From: Codonopsis lanceolata
Taxonomy: Eukaryota; Streptophyta; Magnoliopsida; Asterales; Campanulaceae
Reading direction: 5' to 3'
Length of the DNA stretch: 64,000 bases
NCBI GenBank assembly: GCA_013146195.2
Contig: CM028382.1
Location: 63,329,358-63,393,357, forward strand
Position 1 is the first letter of the stretch. Each line of letters opens with the position of its first letter. This document shows positions 33,482 through 45,073 of this stretch, in pieces. The position numbers and the translations under genes are program-made. Under the pieces are notes generated by a model. The model was not told where the DNA came from and searched no databases. It saw only the letters and a list, made by a program, of their open reading frames with translations.

Positions 33482-34586
33482 CCATTTGTTGGCATAGCAG
33501 TAGACAGAGCCAACCACATTTACCTACGCAAGTTCTTTTGAATAGCAGAAATTATGGTCCATCAGATTCAAAATCATAGGGTCGTCTTCTTTATGTAAGA
33601 TCAATGATTAACGATCATATTCCCGATTAGTGCCTTGTTTTTGGGTAGGGGAAGCCATTCTTTTCTTGTAAAGAGTTTGACTCTTCGATTGTGAGAGATC
33701 AGGCTGACCTTGACTCTTCCTTTTCTCAGCTGAAACTAAAAAGCCTCTTAAACTCAAACCCTCAAATATAAATTTGTAATCGGATTAGTAAGGAGACTGA
33801 GAGAAGTAGATCAAGGAAGCAAAGAAATTGGTCAAGGAGAAAGATGGGTTACAATGAATAATAATAGAGTGAAAAGATCCGCATAAAGGAAAGAATAACT
33901 GCCCTCCACAGATGGGAAGGTGAAGTTGGATATCAAATGTATGATCATCGTAAAATAATAAATCACTGTGATAGAGTCAATTGCATACGTATACGAAAAT
34001 TCAAATCTAAGATTGAATCAAACATCTTACGAATTGGCACGAGCAACAAAGTTGTGGTTATTTATTGAGGCAGGGAGAGAGATTTCAGTAACAGAGTTCG
34101 AAGGAGGTGAAGTAGAGTTGTTGGGTTCTCAAACTAAGAAAGAGAGAGTACGTAAGAGTTGCACTGAGAGGGCAGGGGCTTGAGGGGAGAAGATAAGAGA
34201 GAGAAATTAAGTGGAGTCACAAAGGGAGAGGGGCACGGAGAGAGATGGGTTGCGAAGCAGTGAGAAAGGTGGAAAGGGGAAAGAGAGGGGGGTTGCATAA
34301 CCGTGGTTCACACATGTGAATTCGGAAAGGGATTATGATCGTATGATCTTGGTAAAATAGTAAATCGTGGTCAGTACTTAGCATTTATCAATTATGAGCA
34401 TGCGAGGCTGAGCTCTATTGTATATTAGATCCTTTGACTTGTTGCTCATGCTGTGAGAATAGCCTTCATATTTTTTTGACTCCAAACCTCTATCAGACAC
34501 CAACCTTAGCCAAAGTTCTCAAGAAACTCCTAAGGAAAGAAAGGTTGTGTTGACAAAACAACTAAAAAGAGTTAAGAAAATATATT
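33482..34586. other. Unique-looking DNA without a supported gene
   Basis: On the minus strand an ATG near 33655 opens MASPTQKQGTNREYDR, then stops. The same frame continues HKEDDPMILNLMDHNFCYSK to a second stop at 33520. This could be a dead first exon of a host gene lost beyond the T2 edge, but I cannot name it. The rest, including the purine-rich 34060-34300, has no recognisable content. Confidence 0.35.
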
Positions 34587-36084
34587 GGCAAAACACACAA
34601 ATGGCTCACCCAACTTTCTCACTTTTTACAATTCGACCACCGAAAGTTTGAAATATCTATTTTGGCCATCCAACTTTAGTCCTGTTGCAAGTGAGCCCAT
34701 TTTTTGGATGGCCGTTAGATTTAACCGTTAAATTATGTCAAACATCTATTTTGCCCTTCAAAATACAATTTTTTGCCAATTAGAAATCTAAAGGGGTCTA
34801 ACTGAAAACTTAAACAAAAAGAAAGAACAATTATAATTAAAAGGGTCAAATTGTAAATAATAGAACTTTGGGGTTACATGTTTGGGTCAACAATGTTCAT
34901 CTTCATATTCTCTAATCAAGGGGAAAAAATAATTTTAAAAATAAAATCAAAAAAATTAGAGAGTGATAGAGTTCTTTTTCAAGTGGTTACACATTTGTTC
35001 ATACAAACAAAACCCAGATATTCCTTCCCCTTTGTCCCAAACAAAACCCAGATATTCCACCTCATCATGTTCATCCCCACTATTTGATATTCAAGATCGG
35101 AGGGAGAAAGAAGGACTGAAGACGCCGAGCGACTGTGGCAGATTTGGGGGAGGGGCACTATAGAAGAAAAAGAGAACCGGAGAAGGATCTTGCGGGGAGA
35201 TTTCCATGACCAGATCTAGCCGAAAGCGAAGAAGGAAGGTCGGTGCTTTTGTTGGCGTCAACAATGGAGAATGGCGGCTGGGAGGAGGTCACGCTGGAAC
35301 AAGGGCGACTGGACTAAAATTGAAGAATGATTCGCCGGCGATAGAGAATCTGACTGATCTAATATTCAAGATCGGAGGGAGACAGTGGGATTGAAGATGA
35401 CGAGTATGGCGGATTTGGGGAAGGGCGCTGTAGAAGAAAGAGAACCGTGGAAGGAGCTTGCGAAGAGATTTCCATGACCAGATATGGCCGAAAGCGAAGA
35501 AGGAAGGTCGGCGCTTTTGTTGGCGTTAACAATGGAGAAAGGCGACTAGGCGGAGGTCACGCGGGAATGGGGGCGGCTGGACTGAAGTTGAAGAATGATT
35601 CACCGGCGATGGAGAATCTGATTGTCAGATTTGAGGGAGGGGTTTGCTTGGTCGGCATGGAAAGAGATGGAGGAGGCGGAGCTCTGTCCAAATTTGAGAG
35701 TGATCTCGGGGTTGAGGGAATTTTTCTGGGTTCTAGGATTTTTTTTTTCGTGAAGATGAAGAATATGAAGATGAACATTGTTGACCCAAATATGTAACCC
35801 CAAAGTTCTATTATTTACAATTTGACCCATTTTTAATTATAATTGTTCTTTCTTTTTGTTTGTATTTTCAATTAGACCCCTTTAGATTTTTAATAGGTAA
35901 AAATATATTCAGAAGGGCAAAATAGATATTTGACATAACTTAACGGTTAAATCTAATAGCCATCCAAAAAATGGGCTCACTTGCAGCAAGACTAAAGTTA
36001 GATAGCCAAAATAGATATTTCAAACTTTCGATGGCCAAATTGCAAAAAATAGGAAAGTTGGGTGGCCCATTAGTGTGTTTTGTC
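34587..36084. mobile_element. Non-autonomous TIR transposon with long inverted ends (MULE-like?)
   Basis: About 325 bp at 34587-34912 is inverted at 35760-36084. Both ends start near caaaacacac and continue through caactttc, gaaagtttgaaatatctatt and tttgggtcaacaatgttcat. The interior encodes no transposase. It is more GC-rich than the flanks and holds a tandem duplication. tatt is found on both sides, but this is AT-rich and short. Long TIRs fit Mutator-like elements, yet no 9-bp TSD is seen, so the superfamily stays open. Confidence 0.7.
35088..35632. repeat. Tandem duplication inside the TIR element
   Basis: The unit 35088-35366 (from ttcaagatcggagggaga) repeats at 35367-35632. Both halves share gatttccatgaccagat, cgaaagcgaagaaggaaggt and gaagaatgattc. 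Both could encode RKRRRKVGAFVGVNNGE on the plus strand, possibly from a captured gene piece; I do not recognise it. Confidence 0.7.
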
Positions 36085-36332
36085 TATTCATAAATTGTAA
36101 CCAAAGAAAAAATTAACTTTCACTCTCCTGATTTCAATGGTTGACAGAGTATTAATTTCTGTTTACTTTTCCCAACAAAACAACTTCATAAATATTATCA
36201 TTGAAATTAAATTCATAAATTGTAACCAAAAGAAAATATTGACCTCAAAGAAAATTAAAAAAACACAGAATCCAAGTAAAACTACAAGTGAAAATGCTAA
36301 TTTAACAACACAAATAGAAGCACTAACTATTA

Positions 36333-36474
36333 CTCCCTTCGTTCCGAGCAAAAAAGTCATGTGTGAAAGTCAAATATTTTAAGAAAATAACACTTTTAGT
36401 GGTTCATTAGTTATAAAATGACACTTTTATGCTTTAATTTTTGAAAGTGGACTCTTTGCTCGAAACGGATGGAG
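36333..36474. mobile_element. Stowaway-like MITE (142 bp)
   Basis: The termini ctcccttcgttccgagcaaa and tttgctcgaaacggatggag are imperfect inverted repeats, flanked by TA on both sides (36331-36332, 36475-36476). ctccctccgttc-type ends with a TA duplication define Stowaway (Tc1/mariner) MITEs. There is no coding capacity. Confidence 0.85.
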
Positions 36475-36774
36475 TAACAATTATAAATTTAAATCACATC
36501 AGTAAAAGAAAACCTGCACAATACCATCAACAAGTAGAACAAATCCGGTCAATCTGCAAGATAATTCTTGAACTCACAAAAACAAAATGGAGATAAAAGA
36601 GGATTAGGATCTACAAACCAATCCCTTGACCCAGTTACTAATACGCGTTTTTCGCATACATGAAAGTTCTCCTAGAAGACGATAGTGAGGCCACAAAGTT
36701 CACATTGCTCAGTTTACAATTTCATATTACTGGACTAGATTGGATTAACATCTTCGTGTGTATTAAGGTATCTT

Positions 36775-36779
36775 GATCA
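36775..36779. repeat. Left TSD of C1 (gatca)
   Basis: gatca before the C1 LTR is repeated exactly at 41898-41902 after the other LTR. Confidence 0.9.
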
Positions 36780-37068
36780 TATTAGAATAAAAGGAGAAGA
36801 ACCTAACTCTAGAGACACACTAAGGAGACTAAGAAGAAAGAAAGAAAAAGACACAAGATACACAGAAGAAGAAGAACCCAATCTGTCACTTTCATTCACT
36901 ATTATCAACCTATATATGCACGGCAATTACAATAATTGAGCAAAGAAAATCAATTTACAACCTACACAAAATACTTTCCTAATACATACAAGGTAACTTT
37001 GACTATAATACATACATTGAATTGGGACAAGTCAAAAATTAGGAAACCAATAATATCACACGTTTACA
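36780..37068 (-). repeat. C1 3' LTR (289 bp)
   Basis: On the minus strand it starts tgtaaacgtgtg and ends ctaata. The pol stop codon (37056-37058) lies inside it. Confidence 0.93.
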
Positions 37069-39110
37069 CCCTCCCGCAAGCTAAGCGTAGTAGGACGGAG
37101 CTGTAGCTTGGCCGAAAGTAATTGCAGCCGGGGTGAAGTGAGGCTCTTTGTGAAAATGTCTGCTACCTGATCACGAGTTGAAAGATATCGGAGATGAAGG
37201 AAACCCCGCTGTTGTAATTCACGAACAAAGTGGTAGTCAATCTCCACATGGCGTGTTCGGGCATGAAAGACTGGATTGCGTGACATATGTATTGCCGAGA
37301 GATTGTCACAGTAGATGGTAGGAGCGCGTAGATAGAGACCAAGTTCACGATATAGGAAGGAGAACCACTTTAATTCAACTGCCGTAGTAGCAAGGGCACG
37401 ATATTCGGCTTCACTACTGGACCGGGAGACTGTTGATTGCTTCTTGGCAGTCCATGCGACTAGATTCGGACCTATGAAAACACAGGCACCGGTCGTAGAG
37501 CGTCGATCAGTTGGAGACCCTGCCCAGTCAGCATCAGAAAAGGCGGACAGAGTAATATCTGTGGAGGCTAGAAAGTGGAGGCCGAGAGTGATTGTTCCCT
37601 TGATAAATCGAAAAATGCGCTTAACTGCCTGTAGGTGTGATGTCCGTGGGGCATGCATATGTTGACACACTTGATTTACCGCAAACGAGATGTCCGGACG
37701 AGTCAAGGTTAAATATTGCAAACCTCCAACCATGCTGCGATATTCAGTGGCATCAGGTAATGGATCTCCTGTTGTGGAATCAAGATGCAAACCCGGAACC
37801 ATTGGTGTACGGGTGGGCTTACAACCTTCCATGTTGAACTTGCGAAGAAGATCAGCAGCATAACGGGATTGTCGTAGACTGAGGATGAACTTATTACGAG
37901 AGGACTCAATGCCCATAAAGAAACCCAACGGACCCAATCGACGACTTTCAAATGTGGCACATATTTGATCAAGAACCTTGGTCACGGCAACAGTAGATGA
38001 TCCGGTGACAAGAATGTCGTCAACATATACTAAGATAGCTACCATCTCTGACCCAGAGTGACGAATGAACAAGGAGCTATCAGATTTGCTGTTGAAGAAG
38101 CCGAGAGTGACTAGGAAATCGTGAAGTCGTTGGAACCAAGCTCGTGGAGATTGTTTGAGGCCATAAATTGCACGGTGTAATTTGCAGACATGATTCGGGA
38201 ATTGAGAATCTGTGAACCCCGGTGGCTGAGCCATATAGACATCCTCATGTAAAAACCCGTTAAGAAAGGCGTTACGAACATCTATTTGTTCAATAGACCA
38301 ACCACGGGAATGAGCCAACGTGAGAAGAGTTCGAATAGTCGGAGGTTTTACAACGGGGCTGAAAGTCTCGGCATAATCAACACCTTCTTGTTGGGTGTAA
38401 CCTTGGGCCACTAAACGAGCCTTGTGGCGCTCGATCGAACCATCAGCACGTCGTTTGACCTTGTAGATCCATTTGCTCCCAACCACATTCAAGCCTGGGA
38501 TTTTAGGAACCAGTGACCAAGTGCCATTTTTGTGTAAAGCAGTGAGCTCGTCATGCATAGCTTGCTGCCAATGAGGTATGGTAGAAGCTTGTTTGAAGGA
38601 CCGAGGCTCAAATTCAATGGAAGTAGCAGTGATCGCTGATAAGGCTGCAGGTAAGGGGTGCCCATAGACAAGCTCATTTATACTCTTGAATTTGCGAGGA
38701 ATAGAAGAAACCTCACCACTGGAATTGTCATTAAGTGCACACGGGATCGGGCTGTGCGCGAAGACAGGCCTTGCGGTTTGAGTGGCTGCTGTTGCTGGGG
38801 TTCCAATAGTAGTCATAGGATGAGGAGAGGAGCCCAAGTTGAAGGCGGTCGACAATGGGCATGGCTGGTTCTCACTTGGTGGAGCAGGCGATGAGGCAGT
38901 CGAATCTTTTGGCTGCACATTAAGAGGGGAAGCAACCGAAGCAGGAAGCAGAAGGACCTGATACTGGATTGAAGGTGGTGCGTACTGGTCCAAAATCAAG
39001 ACGAGTAGACTGAGAAGAGATAGGATGAAACGGCTGACTGGAGCCAGGAGAATGACCTGATTGCAAGGACGAAGAAGCAAAGGGAAAAAATGTTTCGTCA
39101 AACAATACAA
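37056..39110 (-). CDS. C1 reverse transcriptase and RNase H
   Basis: A 684-residue ORF. RT begins near residue 195 (GTWSLVPKIPGLNVVGSKW), has D277 in QIDVRNAFLNG, AIYGLKQSPRAW and an intact YVDD at 362-365. RNase H (about 515-650) has FSDADWAGSPTDRRST, SSSEAEYRALA, YCDNLSAIHMSRNP and HVEIDYHFVRE. No stops. About the first 60 residues are out of the pol frame: a frameshift near 38940 links it to the integrase ORF upstream. The last residues LREGVNV are encoded by the polypurine tract and the first bases of the 3' LTR. It copies element RNA inside the particle and could still be active if supplied as a fusion. Confidence 0.93.
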   Translation of the reverse strand: MYCLTKHFFPLLLRPCNQVILLAPVSRFILSLLSLLVLILDQYAPPSIQYQVLLLPASVASPLNVQPKDSTASSPAPPSENQPCPLSTAFNLGSSPHPMTTIGTPATAATQTARPVFAHSPIPCALNDNSSGEVSSIPRKFKSINELVYGHPLPAALSAITATSIEFEPRSFKQASTIPHWQQAMHDELTALHKNGTWSLVPKIPGLNVVGSKWIYKVKRRADGSIERHKARLVAQGYTQQEGVDYAETFSPVVKPPTIRTLLTLAHSRGWSIEQIDVRNAFLNGFLHEDVYMAQPPGFTDSQFPNHVCKLHRAIYGLKQSPRAWFQRLHDFLVTLGFFNSKSDSSLFIRHSGSEMVAILVYVDDILVTGSSTVAVTKVLDQICATFESRRLGPLGFFMGIESSRNKFILSLRQSRYAADLLRKFNMEGCKPTRTPMVPGLHLDSTTGDPLPDATEYRSMVGGLQYLTLTRPDISFAVNQVCQHMHAPRTSHLQAVKRIFRFIKGTITLGLHFLASTDITLSAFSDADWAGSPTDRRSTTGACVFIGPNLVAWTAKKQSTVSRSSSEAEYRALATTAVELKWFSFLYRELGLYLRAPTIYCDNLSAIHMSRNPVFHARTRHVEIDYHFVRELQQRGFLHLRYLSTRDQVADIFTKSLTSPRLQLLSAKLQLRPTTLSLREGVNV
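37069..37077 (-). other. C1 polypurine tract
   Basis: gcgggaggg on the minus strand, directly before the 3' LTR; it also codes for REG near the end of pol. Confidence 0.8.
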
Positions 39111-40560
39111 GCCTAGAAATATACAATCTGTTGGTCTTCATATCAAGACATCGATATCCTTTGCAAAAATTGTCATAGCCGAGAAACACACATGGTTGTG
39201 ACTTAGGAAGCAGCTTGTGTTTGTTATAAGGAACCAAATGTGGGAAACACACACACCCAAATGTTTTAAGAAATCGGTAATCGGGAACTCTTTTTAACAA
39301 TTTTTGATAGGGAGAGATATAGTGCAACTGTCGCATTGGAAGACGGTTGATGAGAAAGACCGATGTGGAGAAAGCTTCTAACCAATATTTTTGAGGTACC
39401 GATGATTGAGATAACAGGCACAACCCCATTTCGACGATATGCCTATGTTTACGTTCCACTACCCCATTTTGTTGGGGCGTGTAAGGACACGTAGATTGGT
39501 GACGTATACCATGTTGCTTGAGAAACGAAAGAAATTGGCGACTCATGAACTCACCCCCCCTCTGAACCGTTTTAATTGTATGAACGACAGATATTTTTCT
39601 AGACAGCTGATTTTCGATTTGTGTTTTAAAATTAGCAAAAACAGACGCAACATCTGATTTTTGAACTAAAGGAAAAAGCCACACATATCGAGAAAAGTCA
39701 TCAACAATGCTTAGATAAAATCGAAATCCAGAATTAGAAATAATTGGAGAGGGTCCCCATACATCTAAATGAAGCATGTCTAATGGTTGCGAAGAATGAA
39801 AATTACGAGAGACAAACGGTAAGTGACATGACTTTCCCATAGGACAGACATGGCACATACCATTATTTTGCACGGAACCACTAATTGGAATCCGAGCATG
39901 ATTAACTAAGTTTTTAAAAATGTGAGACGAAGGATGTCCTAGGCGAGCATGCCAAGTGGAAGACGAAGTCCGTTCCCCAATCAAGGCAAGAGGATTAAGC
40001 TTTGTGTTGGCATCAAATTGTAACTGGTAGAGACCTTCGGAGCTATTGCCAGAAAGAATGGTCCGCTTCGTTTGATTGTCCTTCACACGAAAACCAAAAC
40101 CATCAAATTCGAAGAAACAATCATTATCTAAAGAGAATCTACGAATGGAAATTAAAGACTTGTGCATTGTAGGTACACATAACACATTTCGCAGATTAAA
40201 AATACGATTACCACTAAGAATAGTAGACTGACCAATACAAGAAATAGGAACCCGAGAACCATTAGCAACGGTAACGGAGTCATTACCTGAATATGGTTCA
40301 ACATTAGAAAGACCAACCGGAGAGGGAGACATGTGATTCGTAGCACTAGAATCGAGGACAAACGAGGGAGCCATGGAAGATGCATTGTTCACTTGAGGAA
40401 GACCATTAGTGGGTGCATGTGGGTACGGGTAAGGAGATGGGTAAGGCTGATAGGTATAAGGATATGGAGAAGGAAAGGACTGTGGATTATGTTGGGCTAT
40501 ATAGGCAAAATTGGTTCGATCACGACATTGAGGGGCTAGGTGACCCGACTTGTGACACAA
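38920..40560 (-). CDS. C1 protease and integrase
   Basis: A 546-residue stretch from the zinc knuckle (C-x2-C-x4-H-x4-C; CQLC lies just upstream) through a Pro/Tyr-rich spacer to the protease signature SFVLDSSATNHM. The catalytic triplet is D70-S-S where D-S/T-G is required. The integrase has H204, H209, C236, C239 (HARLGHPS, CHVCPMGK), D266 in LHLDVWGP and E369 in NGVVERKHR. The middle catalytic Asp is missing: the frame reads TIKTVQRGGEF, about two residues shorter than the family pattern. Protease and integrase should both be dead, which is notable in a copy this young. It ends by frameshift near 38940. Confidence 0.9.
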   Translation of the reverse strand: MCHKSGHLAPQCRDRTNFAYIAQHNPQSFPSPYPYTYQPYPSPYPYPHAPTNGLPQVNNASSMAPSFVLDSSATNHMSPSPVGLSNVEPYSGNDSVTVANGSRVPISCIGQSTILSGNRIFNLRNVLCVPTMHKSLISIRRFSLDNDCFFEFDGFGFRVKDNQTKRTILSGNSSEGLYQLQFDANTKLNPLALIGERTSSSTWHARLGHPSSHIFKNLVNHARIPISGSVQNNGMCHVCPMGKSCHLPFVSRNFHSSQPLDMLHLDVWGPSPIISNSGFRFYLSIVDDFSRYVWLFPLVQKSDVASVFANFKTQIENQLSRKISVVHTIKTVQRGGEFMSRQFLSFLKQHGIRHQSTCPYTPQQNGVVERKHRHIVEMGLCLLSQSSVPQKYWLEAFSTSVFLINRLPMRQLHYISPYQKLLKRVPDYRFLKTFGCVCFPHLVPYNKHKLLPKSQPCVFLGYDNFCKGYRCLDMKTNRLYISRLVLFDETFFPFASSSLQSGHSPGSSQPFHPISSQSTRLDFGPVRTTFNPVSGPSASCFGCFPS

Positions 40561-41575
40561 CTGACAAGTGGTGTTGGGGTCAATATGAACAAAAGGGTTT
40601 GGGGGAGTATACCGAGGGCTGAATTGGTGAGAATGGGGTGAGGTATTTATTTGATGTTGGTTTGGGGGTGTAGGAAGAATGCCTCGTCCTTGACTACCCC
40701 TCCCTCTATTCTTCCACCATGACTTACCACGGCCACGGTATCCACCACCATTGCCTCTTCCAGATTGATAAGAATGTCCACCCCCATAGTTTTGGTGTTT
40801 TGTTGGGTTTGTACCGGAAGTGGAGTTCTGAGTGTTAGGAGTGGGGTTATGGGAACTGGGAAGTAGATGCGGCCAAGGCAGTGGTGGTGTTTAGGGAGAG
40901 GTTAGAAAATTTTAACTGAAGGTCTTCTTCTTGAAGGAGGAGGTCCTGAAGTTCTTCAATGGTGACAGCTGGTTTGTTGTTCTGAGTAGTAATGAATTCC
41001 TTGTAGGTTGGACCCAAACCATTCAGAATACGACGTTGAAGATCATCTTCCGACACTATCTCACCCGCCCTAGCAAGGGAGTCGGCTAGGGTACTGGCGC
41101 GAAGAAGATAGTCGTCAATGGTCATGTTTGAGGTGCGGGAAAGAGAATTGAGTTCATCACGGATCTTTTGGATATGAACCCGAGAGGTTCCACCGAAGCG
41201 TTTAGCTAGGATCTCCCATGCTTCGAAGGCTGTTTCGCAATGATTGACACGAGGTTGGATTTTGGACGTGACGGTAGCTTTTATCCAACCTGCAACCAAG
41301 CCCGAGGCTTGAGCAAAAAGTTCATAATCAGGATTAGGGGTCTGACCATCGGCAAGAATTGCGACATGTGGGTTTTTGTGAACTATGGTGTGGGTTAATT
41401 TGTGGGTTTGCAGAACTGATTTGAAGAGGGAACTCCAATTCAAATAGTTCTCGGCTGTTAGGTGACAATGATCCCATGTAGGACTGGATGTTAAGAAATA
41501 GAGGTAAAGAGTTTGTGGGAGAGGTTTGGCTAGAGGAAGAGGAGGCTACTGTGGTTTACAACGAAGTGACCGAAG
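40561..41575 (-). pseudogene. C1 Gag
   Basis: From the ATG at 41575 (MEDASVTSL) a TAA follows at codon 10. A frame change near 41475 leads to the open 198-residue body (41443-40847): NYLNWSSLFKSVLQTHKL, then the UBN2-type copia Gag core (HCETAFEAWEILAKRFGGT, DELNSLSRTSNMTIDDYLL). A second frame change near 40860 leads to an RGG-rich RNA-binding part (GNGGGYRGRGKSWWKNRGRG) and zinc knuckle CQLCHKSGHLAPQC at 40565-40525. Gag forms the particle and binds RNA; here it cannot be made in full. Confidence 0.85.
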
Positions 41576-41588
41576 CATCTTCCATGGT

Positions 41589-41608
41589 GATAGGTTGCTC
41601 TGATACCA
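41589..41608 (-). other. C1 primer binding site (initiator tRNA-Met)
   Basis: tggtatcagagcaacctatc on the minus strand, directly after the 5' LTR. TGGTATCAGAGC is the standard plant copia site complementary to initiator tRNA-Met. Confidence 0.92.
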
Positions 41609-41897
41609 TATTATAATAAAAGGAGAAGAACCTAACTCTAGAGACACACTAAGGAGACTAAGAAGAAAGAAAGAAAAAGACACAAGATACACAGAAGAAG
41701 AAGAACCCAATCTGTCACTTTCATTCACTATTATCAGCCTATATATGCACGGCAAATACAATAATTGAGCAAAGAAAATCAATTTACAACCTACACAAAA
41801 TACTTTCCTAATACATACAAGGTAACTTTGACTATAATACATACATTGAATTGGGACAAGTCAAAAATTAGGAAACCAATAATATCACACGTTTACA
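41609..41897 (-). repeat. C1 5' LTR (289 bp)
   Basis: Same length as the partner, with three visible differences (near positions 6, 136 and 157 of the plus-strand reading). It ends at 41897 against gatca (41898-41902). Confidence 0.93.
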
Positions 41898-41925
41898 GAT
41901 CAAATGCAAAATAGTGATCAACTTG

Positions 41926-44900
41926 TTAGGTGAAATTTCTAATCGTACCCACCACTGAAATCTCTGCTTCAATAGTGATAACATCACCATTCACCTGCAA
42001 GCTCTCTTCGAGTTCACTTAGCAACTTGAGGCTTGTAAAACCATGGGCCTTAAACGAGTCATAGAACCAAAAGCTTGCTGCAAAAGAGTAACATAAGAAT
42101 ATTTAACAGTATAAAAATTAAATTTTAACAAATATTTAAGTAAAGAATAAAAAACTTTAGCACAAATAGAAATAGGATTGGATGGAGGAGAAGTGTTCTT
42201 TGATGATGGTACATAAATTAAAGTTAGCTAAAAAAACCAAATGTGTAAGACTAGAAGTGTGAAAGAATTGGAAGATGGGATGGAGAGTTAATATATTCAA
42301 AGTTGCAATCATATCTAGTCGTTAAAAAAAATTCAATATATTTCTCATGTACCTATAAGTAATATATTCAAGTTGAATCAAGGATACATATGTTTGATCT
42401 ATATATAACTATTCTTGTTGAAGTAAGGTCGTAAATAATTATATAACTTTGTTGTTAGGAAGTTTTGAACCAGAGTTTGGATCAATCTATTGATTGGCTG
42501 CCTCCATTAGCAAGGCTAAATACTCTAGGGTGATAGATAGCAAAGTAATATCGTGAGGGAAGAAGGGTGTAAAGAACCTGCGTCGGAGTTAAATTGAATA
42601 TAAAACCATAAGCTCCCAAGCAGTGGGAGGAGCTAGACCGGGGACTCCAATGGTTGATTAAGAAGAATCCTCGTACTAGGGTGAGTTCGGTTGAAAATCT
42701 TTAAGAACACAAGTTTTTGAAGGATATTCAAGACATCAAGAAGAGAAGCCAAAAGAATCAAGATGAAAGAAAAGGGACTACAAGGTAGGTCTATTCCGAA
42801 TTGGATATAGGAGGGCTGCAGCATGTACTAGTAAATGAAATCTGATATGGCACGTAGCTAGAGATGATGAACAGGCACATGAAAATATATGATACATGCT
42901 ATATTTTAGAAAGTTTTATGCAAGTTTTAGCTCTAGAGACTAATATCTTGAATGTTGCTAATCACAGTATTATTCTAACTAATGAAATAACTCAAGTGAG
43001 AAGAAAAAGAACTGAAACTGAAAATAAGCAGATGTGTATTTTGAACGTTTGCATTCAAAGTTTTATGCAAGTTTTACCTTCTTTTTCGAAGTGAGTATGA
43101 CCAATGTGATCTTTCACGCGAAGCTTGAATTTCGCAAAAATTCTCCAACCAAGAGGAAGGGAGGAACAATCTGACACTGCTAAATAGATAGACAGTTGTT
43201 CGCCTTTGACCGGGCGATCTCCATTGGGATAAAGGATTAGCTTCCTGAAATAATCAGATTAGACTTTGATGCAAAACAAAATTATACTCAGATTTGCTAT
43301 GACTGAGAACATTTTTCACAGCAAATTGGCCAAAAAGAAATTGCTTCTGTATAATTTCAGAGGAAATGTTTGACGTTTATGGATTATAGCGAATTTAAAG
43401 AGCCAACTAGCAAATGCGTACATTTCCTAATTTTCATTTTTCAGTTTCTTACAATGATAAACATGAGCGAGTTTCCATATAAACATGTCATTTATGCAGT
43501 ATGTAGCAAAAAATTCTCTTTCTTTCACTTGAAATAAATAAAACAACTTTAAAGAATATTAAGAATAGAAATTAAAGGAATAAGTCGGTGATTGCAATTT
43601 GCGCCCCATACCACTTTAGTTTCCCAACTTTGAACTCCTCAGAGTATAGTACATTATCTTCAATTGTCGAAAACTTTCCAATTATCCAAGAGTAGGTATT
43701 GTTCAAAGATGGTGGCTCTATCAGAGATAAGCAGGTCTCCATTTCTGCAGATTTTGGAGCAGCGAAAACCTCGGCCCCAAACACACAGGAGTCATTGTAG
43801 AGGTAGCCCTTGAAAGGATCCTTGAAACAATCCAGGGAAAGTAATTTACTAAATCCTGTTTTGGTCTTCATGGCATGAAATAGTGTCTTCTTTCCATCAG
43901 CAACTATGTACACATTATACAAAGGCACACATTAAATTATAGTTAGTCATAGGAGAAACTAAGTTTTTAATCATCGTCGTATTTGGAAAATATCAATTTG
44001 ATCATCGTACATTTAGATTGCGAATGTGATTTTCGTACGTATATTTGTATTAAAAATTAAAAGTAAATCATTAACTTCGTTAAATATTTAACATTGGTTC
44101 TTTAAACATGTTGACGCAAAGTTTGTAAGGCCTAAAATTTTCATTAAAATTTTAATGATGGCTAAAATACTTAATTATAGTGAACGATTGAAGTGTAATT
44201 TTTATTTTAAGCACAATTATAAGTACGACGGTCACATTTGCAAATTTAAAATACGATGGCAAGATTAGATTTGAAATAATATTTTTTCCATATTCATAAA
44301 TATAGATCTTGCATATTGGCATTCTAGAGGTGAAAGACATGGAACGAAACACCAAAGGAAGACCATCTTCATCTAGCATTTTAAGGTTTCATGACTCATA
44401 AAATTTCATGAATGAATATTGCAGAAGCAACATGTATAATACCTCGAAAGATAAGATAGTTCATCCGAACATGATCGTAAACAAAGAATTTGAAGTAAAC
44501 ATGAACATTCCACCCGGTGGAGAAGCTTGTAGTGTCGGCCAATACAAGATACAGTGAGATATGATTTTCCCCATCTTCTTTCTCATTTCCATTGGGATAC
44601 AAAAGTAGCCTCCTGAATTTTTGAAAAGCACAATACATATATAAAAATTGTACTCCAAATTAATTTCAGGATTTTAAACTAATCACTTGCTCGTTTAAAC
44701 TACTTACTTCGTTGTTTAAACTATAATTTAAACGTGTTATGAAGATTAAAGTCAATAAGAGACATTGATTTTTGGGACGGAGGAAATATATATATATATA
44801 TGTAAATGAAGAGGGACTGACCATTTGTAGCCACCAGCTTGAAAAACATCAGATTCATATTCTTCAATTCCTGCTCTAGGCAGTAAGGAAAAGAATTCTA

Positions 44901-45009
44901 TTTTCATTAGGTAATGGGCTGGTTCAGTAGCTCTTCTTGTTCTTGATACTCCTGCAACACAACAATGTAAATAAACCAGATAATATATGGTTTTTAGTTT
45001 TTGATATAT

Positions 45010-45073
<64 letters not shown>

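Larger units (their letters stand above)
36780..41897 (-). mobile_element. C1: young Ty1/copia element with complete structure
   Basis: 5118 bp with two 289-bp LTRs differing at 3 positions by eye, TSD gatca, an initiator-Met primer site and a purine tract, so both ends are intact. The minus strand encodes Gag, protease, integrase, RT and RNase H. Gag has a stop and frameshifts, the protease and integrase lack catalytic residues, and pol has one frameshift; only RT-RNase H is intact. High LTR identity means recent insertion. Size and short LTRs suggest a small copia clade such as Ale or Ivana, but I did not resolve which. Confidence 0.95.

Noticed and set aside
33968..34183. 71-aa plus-strand ORF in the interval 33482-34586
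   Set aside because: No recognisable motif, no splice or codon support; expected by chance at this length.
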